This document shows, in pieces, positions 54,443 to 64,000 of a DNA stretch of 64,000 nucleotides. Position 1 is the first letter of the stretch; each line of letters begins with the position of its first letter. The position numbers were made by a program, and so were the translations under genes. The stretch comes from Selaginella moellendorffii (lineage: Eukaryota; Streptophyta; Lycopodiopsida; Selaginellales; Selaginellaceae): assembly GCF_000143415.4 (NCBI RefSeq), contig NW_003314299.1:1614559-1678558 (forward strand), written 5' to 3'. The notes below the pieces were generated by a model. That model made no database searches, was not told where the DNA came from, and saw only the letters and a list, made by a program, of their open reading frames with translations.

Positions 54443-56603
54443 AAACCATGTTAAGACAGTCGGGTGAGGATACGGTCCTAGGTCACGCACTAAAACAGGC
54501 TATGGATGTCTTGTATTTTGAGATGGAGACTCGGCCAGATGATTTTCCCAAGATGGTCCTGGAAAAACAAGCCATCCAGCCTGAGCAGCCTATGGAAGAA
54601 ATGCAAGAGGGGGATGAGGAGCAAGAGAAAGATAATGAGCAGGAAGAGCAGAAGGACGAAGAGGAGGACAAAGAAGAGGAGGACGAAGAAGAGGAGGACG
54701 AAGAAGAGGAGGACGAAGAGGACTTGGATGGTCCTCACAATGGTGACGATCACAATAACGACGATGACGATGATGACGACGATGGCCAGCCTGAGGTGGC
54801 CAAAGAGCAGCGGAGGAAGGTCATACAAGACAAACCATCAGGTAAATAATAGTACATCCATTCCTAACCTTTTACCATTTCTAACATTGTCCATGTAGGT
54901 CGCAGAAGAAATGGTAAGTAGAGATTATTCAGTTGAATTAAGATACAAACTCTAGCCTTTAGTGTCGAGGAAGGATAGTGCCAAGCAAGGGTCGAAACGT
55001 ATGTCCAATCCTTCAAAATCAGCAGTGCGCCCAAGTGATATCGGTCCTAGTTCCTCAATAGCAGTTGATGGTAAATACAGTATAGCCGATTCAATGTGCT
55101 AATGAGTTTGTTTTTAGTAGCACGGGAGGATACCATCTCAATCGAAGGGAGATATTTGGACATGCATATGGATCCGCCAGTGGACTCTACTTGCCTGCAA
55201 GAGTCATCAGAGCTGGTGGAGGCTACTATCCATATCAACGCCAAGCAAGCTGACCACGCTCCACTTGATGCTGCCCATACCACTGAGTCAATCTTGTCCA
55301 CGTATCCAACTGACGGTGACCAGGCGCCATTGGACCCGCATGAGGCCGCCCCAGCCGCCGAGCCGGTCGTATCCTCATTTCCAACGTGTGCCCAATCGTC
55401 TGACTACGCGCCATTGGAACCTCCCTACACCGCCCCTGCTGCCTGTTCGGTCATGTCCACTTTGCTAACGGAGGCACCAGCTGAAATGGCGTGTGATCAC
55501 ACGCCATCGGAACCACCCCATGCCACTGTTGAGCCAGTTGTACCAGAGTCTACAGCTGAAATGGCATGTGCCCACACGCCATCGGATGCGATTGACCCCA
55601 CATTGCAGAGGAGAGTATTTCCGCCCTTCACGTTTCCTCGACCAAAACCCTCTGAACGACCATCGGGAGCACCATTCGCTAATATTGTAGATGGTAAAAT
55701 TGACTTGTACCATTTTTTATGCTGACGCATTTCATTTCAGAGTCACGGCGAAAGTACTGTATCGTTTTTGATCTGAACGGTGTCCTTTTCTCCCATGAGC
55801 GTGGCTCGTCCTCGAATGTCACTGCACCCTCCAAAGCCTGCGGTCGCAAGTTGGTCAAAAGAGACAGATTCACATTAATCACACGGGAGAAACTGCGGGA
55901 TCTAATAATGACCATGCGACACTTAAAACAGAGGGCCGGGTTCAATTTGCAATTGGGAGTTTGGACATCCATGATGTGCCACAATGCATTAACGTTGCTA
56001 CAGATGATGCACGATCAGACGCGAGTAATATTACCATTTGACTTTCTCCTAACGCAGGAGGATTGCTTGACTATGGTCCATGTGAGGGGTAGCAAGCCTA
56101 TCTTCGTCAAGGCAGAGGCTGTAGTGATGAACCGGACTGCTAGGTCAAGTGAAATCCTCATCATCGATGACTCGCCGATTAAAACTGTAGCGAACACGCA
56201 CACATATGCAGTGCACCCCATCTCTTGCAGTATGGAAACTAGGGAGAAGAAACCGTATATTCTAGGGGACCTTGCAAAACGGCTTGAAGCGATGGTAATA
56301 GAGAACCGGCCAGTCCAGGAGGTGGCTGCAGAAATCAACCAAATGGCAGATGGAACGGTATATCAGAAGCCATTTGATCGGACAGACACCAGTCATCATT
56401 TATGACATGTATATTGTCTAGCCAAGCACTATCCGCATCTCCATAATCTGCTCAACTGGATGGGTTCTTCGACCACTGAACATGAGCGTGGACGTATTAG
56501 AGAAGAGATGGCATTACTATTGGGTTTAAATCCTGATAGTGTGGAGAGTGATGAAATTCCAAGATTATTGTATAGGCGTTGGAGGCAAAAAATAACAGTC
56601 TGA
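54443..56603 (+). pseudogene. Multi-exon gene of the TIR element, 3' part with FCP1/HAD phosphatase-like domain
   Basis: Exons 54443-54841, 54899-54913 (15-nt microexon), 54963-55070, 55118-55693 and 55741-56603, all joined by phase-1 introns, with the upstream donor at 54326. Content: a long Glu/Asp tract (54600-54790), a basic GRRRN microexon, then degenerate repeats (DHAPLDAAHTT, DYAPLEPP, DHTPSEPPHAT) with two in-frame palindromes. The last exon is an FCP1/NLI-interacting-factor-like HAD domain: CIVFDLNGVLF (motif I), LGVWTSM (motif II) and ILIIDDSP (motif III). Motif I has Asn where phosphatases have the second Asp (DLNG for DxDx), as in a plant group of such proteins, so catalysis is doubtful. 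A TGA at 56403-56405 breaks the frame, which goes on to TGA 56601-56603. Confidence 0.6.
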
Positions 56604-57021
56604 GATGGCATGTATTTATTTAAAAATGTAACTTATTATGGCATGGGGTTCCATGCCATTGTATTAATATTAAAAGACAATTCTTTGAGAGGATTTGCAT
56701 TATACTAGAAGTGTTACAGCATGTTATTGGAAGTCTACGAAGTTGTTTTATTAATAAGGGGAAAGTAAAGATTGAATGGGGACTTGGGCTCCACCTAGAC
56801 TCGGAGCAACTGAGCCAATATTAAAAGGATGAAAAGAAATTGGACGACAATGACAAGGAGAAGAGAGAGGTGAAGCAGTGGCAGGGGGAGGAGAAGTGAT
56901 TGAGTAGACATTTCCTTGTTTAAAATAAAATGGCATGTGCCTCAATGCAGTTGAATTTTGTTATATTTATATACTATATATAGGTTTGGAAACCTTATTT
57001 TACAAGTGGGATAATGACAAT
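56604..57021. other. 3' subterminal region of the TIR element
   Basis: Non-coding, with one full palindrome (56638-56659) and half sites at 56604 and 56930. AT-rich near 56950-56990. Confidence 0.5.
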
Positions 57022-57047
57022 TCCCACTTTAACGAAATAGAGCTTAG
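57022..57047 (-). repeat. Right terminal inverted repeat
   Basis: Complement of 44667-44692. Just inside it, AAGTGGGATAATGACAA with TTCCCACTT (57005-57030) can form a local hairpin. Confidence 0.85.
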
Positions 57048-60000
57048 TCCGACTTTTATTGGTGCTCAAGTATATCACCACTAGTGTTGGCATCGGAAGG
57101 TCCGAGGAGTGGGCCTATCCTTGAGGAGTAGCAAGTCGGGAAGACATGGCTCTCCATTACAGTTCATGTGTGAACTTGTAGACGAGGTGGTGGATAGAAA
57201 AGGGCCAATAATGGAACGACTTTGGGATCTTGGGAACAGTATATGGTTTTCCTCAAAGAGTTGAGGATGTGATCTAGATGAGCGTTTGACTTAGCAAACT
57301 GGCTAATGTAGTTGTGGTAAACAACTACAGTTGGGATGACGGGAAAGATAAAGACTCCAAAGCAATAAAGGAGTCATAAGATTTTCCTTATATAGTTGAG
57401 GTTGGTGCTCATGAATGTGAGACCAGAAGTAATGACCGTGGGAGGTCAAATACGGAAGAGGACTCAAGTCCTTGAAAAGGTAGCCGGGGCTACCTCTAAT
57501 AAATGCTGGAACAACCCCAGGAGTTGGGGGTGTATTAAGTGGATGAGTTGGTGTTCTCATCACATGGACAAGTGGTCCTAAGGGGCAAAGGTTGCCCCCA
57601 GAGAACAAAATCAAGTGTCGGAGTAACACTTGTGAAAATAGTCCTTTTGAGTAGGACAGGAATGCAAGAAGTGTATTCCAGTGAGCTAGTGCCTCACAAG
57701 TAGGACCTTACGGGTCTGTGGATTAACTAAGTCCAAAACTGCTGGATGACTCAAGTAGAGTCAACGGATGGTCCTAAAAGGACTGATGGAAGCATTTGGA
57801 CTGAGGTGTGTTGTACCCCACAAAGGATGGGGGGGGATCATAGGATCCAAGGATGAGAACAGAGGGTATCTCATCGATGGCAAAATGTGCCATGCTAAAG
57901 TTATGGGAAAGGTGTTCCCAGAAGAAAACAACTTTGACATAAAGTTGTGTGTGACCTCTATGGTGCAGTGCTAACGGATGGTTGGCATGAGATAGAGCGG
58001 TGTTGGTCTTGGCAAAGACTTAGACACAAAAGGGAAATGTCATAGAGGTAGGCTCGTGGAGCTGATGGTGTGGAGACACCAAATGTGCCAAGGTGTGATA
58101 CCTTGAGGCTATGTTGGTGGGTTCATGAGAACCCCTTGCCAAAGGAATCCCAATGGAAATGGGAATAGCATAGCCTAAGCTGCAGAGCATGCAATTGGAG
58201 TGTGGTGACCCAGAGAATGATGGAGGTGTGGAAGCACCAACAATGAGTTGTAGGATTTGACAACTACAAGACAACTAAGCAAGAGGTGCAAAATAACTGG
58301 TTAAACGGGTAGAAGGTAGCTACCCAAGACTTCTTAATAGCATAGGGATGTTGGATATACCCTTACAGGGGATAAGTTGCTTGTGTTGCGATATAGTAAG
58401 TCAATGTCATAAAAGGAAATACTCATTGTCAAGAAAGCCATCATTGGGACACCTGAACACTCTAGAACACCAGAAGGTGGTGTTTGATGTCGCGAGGGCA
58501 ATGGATAAAGCCCAAGGGACTAAGTCCCTAGCGAATGATGGATAGAAGGTGCTATCCAAATATCCAAGGTTGCGGAGACAGGAGAGGACTGTCTACCCGA
58601 GTTGGACAAAGCCAAAAATGGAATTTTGGCAAGGCTAGTGATGGGCATGTAAAGGCCCATAAGCAACAATGTAATCCCAGTGTGTGGGATTATAAGGTGA
58701 GCATACCCGGATTGAGGAACCACTCCCTGGGCTATTGGGTAGGTTCATCCCTAAGAATACTTGCTAAGGCATGATAGAAAGTGCAAAGCTATCCTCCTGG
58801 TCTGGAGGAGAATAACCAAAGGAAACATATGGGGCCAAAAGGCAAGTAGTATTAGGATGGAACTGAACCATAGAAATCGAAGGGCATAACCAAGGTTGGT
58901 TATGCCAGCTGGGAGTGGAGAATCAAGTGGGGGCTCGAGGGTGTTGCCGCTAGCAACCGTGATGCCATGGAGAGTCTAAAATATGGAATTGTCCATGTTA
59001 GACTATGTGGCATTTGGAAGGCTTGCAAAAAGGGAGACCTTAGCAAGCTGAGGGACGGAGTTCCTTCAAGGTTCCCAAAGACGATTCTAGGTAGCTTAGT
59101 ACCTAGAAAGGCCAAGTGTAAATGGTTCATGGAACGCGCGAAATCAGAGTGGCGCAGCAGAAGCGTGGTCTTGAAGCTTGCCATGAGACAAGGCTATCAA
59201 GGTTAGGGAAGTAGTTCCCGAGTGTTCAAAGAGAGGGCTTTGAACGAAAGTCAATGGTCAAGGACTTTCACGCTTATGCAGGAACCATTTTACAGTGGTC
59301 GGAGGACTTGCCAAGCGAGATTGGCACGTCGGGGGAACAAATACCCTAATTGAAGGTGATAACTTCAAAAAGGGTGGGCCATGGGGCCGAGCATGGAGGA
59401 GTCCATGCATGATCACAGACATGTCAAGTGAGAGGACTTGGCAGTGTGGAGGAACTAAGTTCCTAAGCTGTGATCTGTAGCGCGCTTTAAAAATAAGTTG
59501 GTGCACCGGCGTGGGGAGTCACGCCAGGCATCTTGTGTGATGCCGTCCGTAGATGCATATACGGAGGTTGGGTTCGAGTCCCGACCCTCTAGTGCTTGGG
59601 TTCGAGTCCCAAATCACTAGGGCGTGGTGATGGTTTGGAATATGAGGACACTCATATTTCGGTGGTCATGGACTCTCAGTGGGGAGACTGGTTTGGGCAC
59701 ACCGCCAAGCGAGGGATGCCTCGGAGTCGTGATGCACGGTTAGATTGCTTAGTGTGAAAGCTCAGCATATCTAACTTGAACACTTTGGTGCAAGTGGCAC
59801 CAAGGTCGTGGTGAGTGAGATGGGGACACCTAATCTCAGTTGCTATGAACCCTTGGCCGTAAGGGCTAGCTTGGGTGCACCGCCAAGTGTGGGGGATGCC
59901 CCCGGGGTTATAGTCAACAACTTGGAGGTCTAGAAGACCAAGTACCTCTTGGCAACTCTGTTAAGGTGCCAAGGTGAGATCACTAGGTGATCTTATGGCC

Positions 60001-61074
60001 AGATAAGGACAAGGTCCTTGGTTGGCTAAGGAATGAAGTTCCTGGTTCAAAATGTTGAGATTGAACTGTTTAAGGTGATGTGGCTTGGTCGTGATGACCA
60101 AGTGGGAAGAGCACCTAAGGGAAATAAACTATATCCGTGCGATGGCATAGTGAGTCCGAGGAAAGTAGTCTCTATAAAAGACCCATGGGGGGGTCACGAA
60201 GTTGGGCCGTGGATAGAGCCCATAGCAGAAGATGCTAAAGAGACGTACTAGGGGTGAACATCCTCCGGACTTGGCAAAGAAGAGTCTTTGCTATGGAACC
60301 GAAACAATACCTCAAGGAGGGAGGTAGAGATTCAATGTTGCTTGGTGCAACAATCAATGGATAGGAGCAAAAGATGAGTGGCCAAGATAGGGCCGTGGAA
60401 TCCCTTAGAAGGAATCCAAGTGACAAAGTTAGGCGAGGAACACTAATGTGTTGGACGCTAACAAGTTGCGGGAAAGGAAGTGTGTTTCCAAGGAGGGATT
60501 CCGAAATGCTCCGATTTGGCGAAAGTGGAAGCTCCAAGGGAGGGAGCGGTAAGGTAGCCAAATGATAGAGCCATGAACAGCCCTAGCACAAAGTATGATA
60601 ACTGGAACTTTGGCACGAACTAGAAGAGAGGATGATGGTGCCCTCGAGTAGAGAACTCCCTAGGATGGGAAGTGGAGTTGCACAAAAGGTGCAAGGTAAG
60701 GTGTCGGAGACACCTAGGAAATTGACTCCAAGAAGTCAAAATTCAAAGTTCCAAAGTGCAAAGGTTATATCAATGGAAATTGAGACTACTCGAGAAGGAG
60801 TAGTGGGATTGACTTAGAGAAGGGTCTCTAAGAGGTTTAGCGAGAACTAAACCAATAAAAGGAGAGAACCATTACATGTGGTCCAATCAGTCTCTAAGTT
60901 GTAGAGACTATGCTCCTTAAAGGATGGACAAGGCATGGTGAGCCTTTGGTGTCAAACCATAGACAAAGATTGGTTAGGTGCCAAGGATGGAAATGGTAAC
61001 ACGTGTGGGTGTTATTTTATGAAAGGGTTTACCGTTCGATGAGGACATCGAACTTCGTCTATGGGTGGTGGAGT
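57045..61074 (+). mobile_element. Non-coding internal region of LTR-A element A2 (LARD-like)
   Basis: 57045-57630 matches 28346-28927 of A1. The 4 kb up to the 3' LTR has only short open frames and no retroviral domain, so the element is non-autonomous. A purine-rich GGGTGGTGGAG precedes the LTR at 61063-61073. The 5' LTR and primer site are missing because the sequence starts at the palindrome element's end. Two tRNA T-arm-like hairpins lie at 59566-59612. Confidence 0.75.
59546..59612 (+). other. tRNA-like hairpins within the LARD internal region
   Basis: A 6-bp stem with an 8-nt loop (TCCGTA...TACGGA, 59546-59565), then GGTTGGG-TTCGAGT-CCCGACC (59566-59586), then TTGGG-TTCGAGT-CCCAA (59596-59612). 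The two T-arm-like hairpins fit the pol III B-box consensus GGTTCGANTCC. There is no complete cloverleaf, so I do not call a tRNA gene. Confidence 0.5.
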
Positions 61075-61585
61075 TGTGAGACACAAAATCCCTAGGCCCC
61101 AAAGTGGAGCCAGAAGGGCGCCACATGGTAGTGGCCGAAGCGAGAGCCAAACGAGCGTAACACGTTTGGACCAAAAGCTTCGACTTGAAAAGTCAAGAGC
61201 GGGAGTGGAACTCCCAACGAAGTGCTCGAGGAACGAGCACGAAGCGAGCAAAAGGCGAGGCTCCAAAAAGGGACCCAAAAGGACCAACAAATGACACGTG
61301 GGAGTGTCCGAGATGGACTCGAGTTGGAGTCCGAAGTGGAGTCCGAGATGGACCCAAGTTGGAGTCCGAAGTGGAGTCCGAGATGGACCCGAGATGGAGT
61401 CCGAAGTGGAGTCCGAGGTGGACCCGAGATGGACCCGAGTTGGAGTCCGAAGTAGAGTCCGAGATGGACCCGAGATGGAGTCCGAGATGGAGTCCGAGAT
61501 GGAGTCCGAGGTGGACCCGAGATGGACCCGAAATGGAGTCCGAGATGGAGTCCGAAGTCGAGACCGAGACCAGGACCGAGACCGG

Positions 61586-61617
<32 letters not shown>

Positions 61618-62725
61618 TCGGGACCGAGACCGAGACCGAGGCCAAGGCCGAGACCGAGCCCGAGACCGAGTCCGAGTCCGAATCTGAGTCCGAGTCCGAG
61701 TCCGAGTCCGAGTCCGAGTCCGGAGCCTAAGAGGGTGAAAGCCCAAAGCGTTCGTCTCCCAGACCCTGGGGGGTTTGGTGAGCTCCAAAAGTATAGTAGG
61801 GGGAGGACTGCAGTGGAGCCAGTTTGGCCAGGAAAGGCCAGTTTGGCCCAGGAAGGCCGGACCCAGTGTTGGGTGATGAGCTGCCCACTGGGAAGTCCAA
61901 GACTAGAGTGAACACGGACCGACAAGCGGGGTAGCTTGGTGAAGTGTTCAAGAGCCGGCTCTAGTTCCCCCGGGAGATCGACTGGCCGATGCTCCCAGTC
62001 CAAGTGTGGGTGGCACTACCTACTTGGATACCTGGTGTGGCTCAACGGAACCCGCTCTAAGCCCATGGCTAGAGCACCCAAGGGCAGAAGGCGAGGAGAG
62101 TACCTAGGTGGCTCGCGTAAGGCCACGGTGTTCCGAAATGTTGTCCCAAAGGCCCAGACTGTGGAAAGGAAGAGGAGTAGTCCTCTGGGGTAGTGACCAA
62201 GGACACAGTCACACAGTGAGGAAGGCCTAGAGGATAGTGGGACTTAGTGGTCGGGCCGGTGGGCCTCGATCCAGTGGCAGTGTTGGCGAACACAGCCAAG
62301 GACAGAAAGGGACTTGGTGGGGACCGGAACAGAGATATTGGGGAAGGCTATTCCCCATGTCTGTAGGCATCCTAAGGATGTTAAGGAGTGGATCTGGGAT
62401 GATCACTCATGGATGGATGACCCAGTCTTTGAGAGACGGGATTGGAATGTAGGTGGTGTTGGACCATCAGTGGGACCGAGGTAAATGGGCATGGCCTTAG
62501 CGTAACGGGCCAATATGTCGGTGGTACCTTGGGGTGTCGATCATGGGATCGGACACGTGGAGCACTTGGACCAAGTGCTAAGGTTGAGTGGCATGGATGC
62601 CATTCTCGGGGCTAGCAAGCCCCAAGTCCTGAGTTGGGCTTATGGAGGTTGTGAATGAGACTCCTCCAAGTGGTCGGAGGTGTGGTTAAGTGACTAAAGT
62701 AGAATGGAAAAATTAGTCGCTTACA
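61075..62725 (-). mobile_element. 3' LTR of A2 (LTR family A, 1,651 bp)
   Basis: TGTGAGACACAAAATCCC to CGCTTACA on the plus strand, same orientation as 19426-21029. It contains the CTCGGA/GAGTCC simple-sequence array at 61310-61735. The long open frames here are repeat artefacts. The right flank begins ATAGG; the left duplication cannot be checked because the 5' end is lost. Confidence 0.85.
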
Positions 62726-62746
62726 ATAGGCTAGCAGGGGCCAAAG

Positions 62747-64000
62747 ATGGCATGAGGCCTCATGCCATCTTGATATATACACAGCTGTAGGCAAGTAAAA
62801 ACATACATGACAATACGCTAGCCATGAAATTGCAAGGGCCCAAGATGGCATGTGGCCTCATGCCATTTCTAAATGTGGTCCTAAGCCATTCCATGGTGAA
62901 CATACCAGGAAGCACAAGTGCCGAATATCAAGAGGAAGCGGTAACCACACCAAAGACAGTGCCGCTCGCAACACCGCAACTACTCGTAGTGCCGCTCGCA
63001 ACACCGCAACTGCTTGTAGCGCCGCTCGCACAAACTGCCACTCGCATAAACTGCCGCTCGCAATGGCGCTCGCAATGCCGCAACCGCTCGTAGACGCATA
63101 AACCACAGCCCACAACGCCGCTTACACAAGCAGCGCTCACTGCGCTCAGCGGAACCAAGAACACGGCGCACAAAAATGATAGACCTAGGGATGAGTTCGA
63201 GAATTCAAAAATAACACACACTTGAACGTCACATCAAATCCTCTGACAAACCAGATCTTATGATTCCTCTGACAAATTTCAAACTGAGTAGCTTCTAGAC
63301 TTTGCTGTCCGAGGTTGAACTTTGTCACATCATGTCCTTGCCTCGATCCAGCTGTGCCATGTCAGTGATTCGAACTTTGCCATGCCATGCCAGCGATCCG
63401 CGCCAAGATTATTCGCCGTGTAAAGGAATAATTATGCTGTGTGTGTACGTCCATTTATGGCAATATAAGGCCACACGCCATTCAAAGAATAATGCTAGTC
63501 GAGCATTTTTTGGTGCATTTTTGGTTTCAAAATTGCATGAGCCCACACGCTATAAAGTTTACCTGTACCAAAAATAGAAACAGCTTTATTTACTTGGGAA
63601 TTTAAGTGGTTGAGGCATTTTTAAACTTACAAACACATGCCCTACTTACATTCCTTTGGTTGCTTAAAATTCAAAAATATTATAAACCTTTCTTTTTGCA
63701 TTTTCAATGTTTTCAATTATGGTTTTTGATTTTCGCAGGACCAGCCTAGTAATCTATTTGCATCCCGTCATGTTTATAGCTAGCTTTCGTTTGTCCCCTT
63801 CGCTAGCCTGAGATACATCTGCTCGGCATCTGCCTCTTACAGCATTTGCCCAGAAAGGGCATCTTTCTTCACGCAGCATTTGCCACATGTTTAGGGTTTA
63901 GGGTTTAGGGTTTAGGGTTTAGCAATTCAGTAGCTTGATAAACATGCAAATACAGAACTTGATGCAAAATCCTTGGATATGTCACAATGCCCCTAGGACC
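62747..64000 (+). mobile_element. Part of a second copy of the palindrome/TIR element
   Basis: Nearly identical to 49076-50290, in the same order, including palindromes at 62747-62768 and 62845-62866 and the variant at 63532-63553. Differences include one extra GCTCGCAACACCGCAACT unit near 62985 and more TTTAGGG repeats (63890-63919). It runs off the window end. It corresponds to the central spacer, so no gene is expected. Confidence 0.85.

Larger units (their letters stand above)
44895..56959. repeat. Dispersed 22-bp palindrome family (half sites ATGGCRTG / CAYGCCAT)
   Basis: Full copies with a 6-nt centre (usually NGGCCN): 45298-45319, 47103-47124, 47160-47181, 49006-49027, 49076-49097, 49174-49195, 50678-50699, 50916-50937, 51839-51860, 51916-51937, 51976-51997, 53253-53274, 55486-55507, 55561-55582, 56638-56659. 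The copy at 55486 is a perfect palindrome. A variant ATTGCATG...CACGCTAT occurs at 49831-49852, 50757-50778 and 51051-51072. Partial copies are near 44895, 45211, 45711, 49756 and 56930. I found none elsewhere in the window except at 62.7-63.6 kb. Confidence 0.9.
44670..57044. mobile_element. 12.4-kb TIR element with putative transposase and HAD-domain gene
   Basis: 44667-44692 and 57022-57047 are perfect inverted repeats over 26 bp, reading CTAAGCTCTATTTCG then TTAAAGTGGGA inward. If the outer TA is the target duplication, the element is 44670-57044. The two flanks come from different retroelements (E1 to the left, LTR-A internal sequence to the right). It carries a minus-strand RNase H-fold protein gene, a plus-strand multi-exon gene and at least 15 copies of a 22-bp palindrome. 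I do not recognise it as a named superfamily. Confidence 0.7.

Noticed and set aside
54490-54828. Hydrophobic minus-strand frame (Val/Leu/Ile-rich)
   Set aside because: It is the antisense of the Glu/Asp codon tract of the element's plus-strand gene.
59566-59612. tRNA gene
   Set aside because: T-arm-like hairpins are present but there is no acceptor stem or D-arm, so no cloverleaf can be drawn.

Overview
The window looks like nuclear DNA of a land plant. The genes have many short GT-AG introns, the single-copy genes are plant types (a FEI-type LRR receptor kinase, a HIRA histone chaperone, a B-lectin protein), several TTTAGGG-type telomere-like tracts occur, and most of the rest is Ty3/gypsy retrotransposon sequence. 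The very small introns and this gene mix suggest a lycophyte such as Selaginella, but that is an inference.

Layout. 1-11.6 kb is genic: FEI-like receptor kinase (641-3187, +), a mitochondrial-carrier gene (3754-4776, -), HIRA (5507-9939, +, ten exons, 968 aa) and a small secreted lectin-like gene (10610-11579, +). A decayed second copy of HIRA that still has intron sequence follows (11617-13155). From 13.5 to 28.9 kb is a graveyard of LTR elements: two solo LTRs with 5-bp target duplications (16145-17843 and 19426-21029), a TRIM (18970-21281) with one of those solo LTRs nested in it, a decayed minus-strand chromovirus with a C-terminal chromodomain (about 21.66-25.94 kb), and gag, integrase and LTR relics.

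28.9-44.7 kb is a nested pair. An old Ty3/gypsy element (E1, 28928 to about 44660) carries an extra archaeal-type RNase H placed before its reverse transcriptase. It is split by a very young, complete element (E2, 35085-43318) with 429-bp LTRs that differ at one position, a GCGGC target duplication, and gag and pol in one frame separated by a single amber stop.

44.67-57.04 kb is the most unusual part: a 12.4-kb element bounded by inverted repeats identical over 26 bp. It carries an intact minus-strand gene of about 1,020 aa resembling the DUF7869-type RNase H-fold (putative transposase) proteins, and a plus-strand multi-exon gene with a possible ParB-like region, an acidic tract, degenerate repeats and an FCP1/HAD phosphatase-like C-terminus. 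At least 15 copies of a 22-bp palindrome (half sites ATGGCRTG and CAYGCCAT, 6-nt centre) are scattered through it, in spacers, introns and, in frame, in both genes. Part of a second copy of this element follows at 62747-64000.

57.05-62.73 kb is a non-coding LTR element (LARD-like): about 4 kb of non-coding internal sequence and a 1.65-kb 3' LTR of the same family as the solo LTRs. Only the genes in the first 11.6 kb are likely to serve the plant; the rest is mobile DNA inserted in layers.
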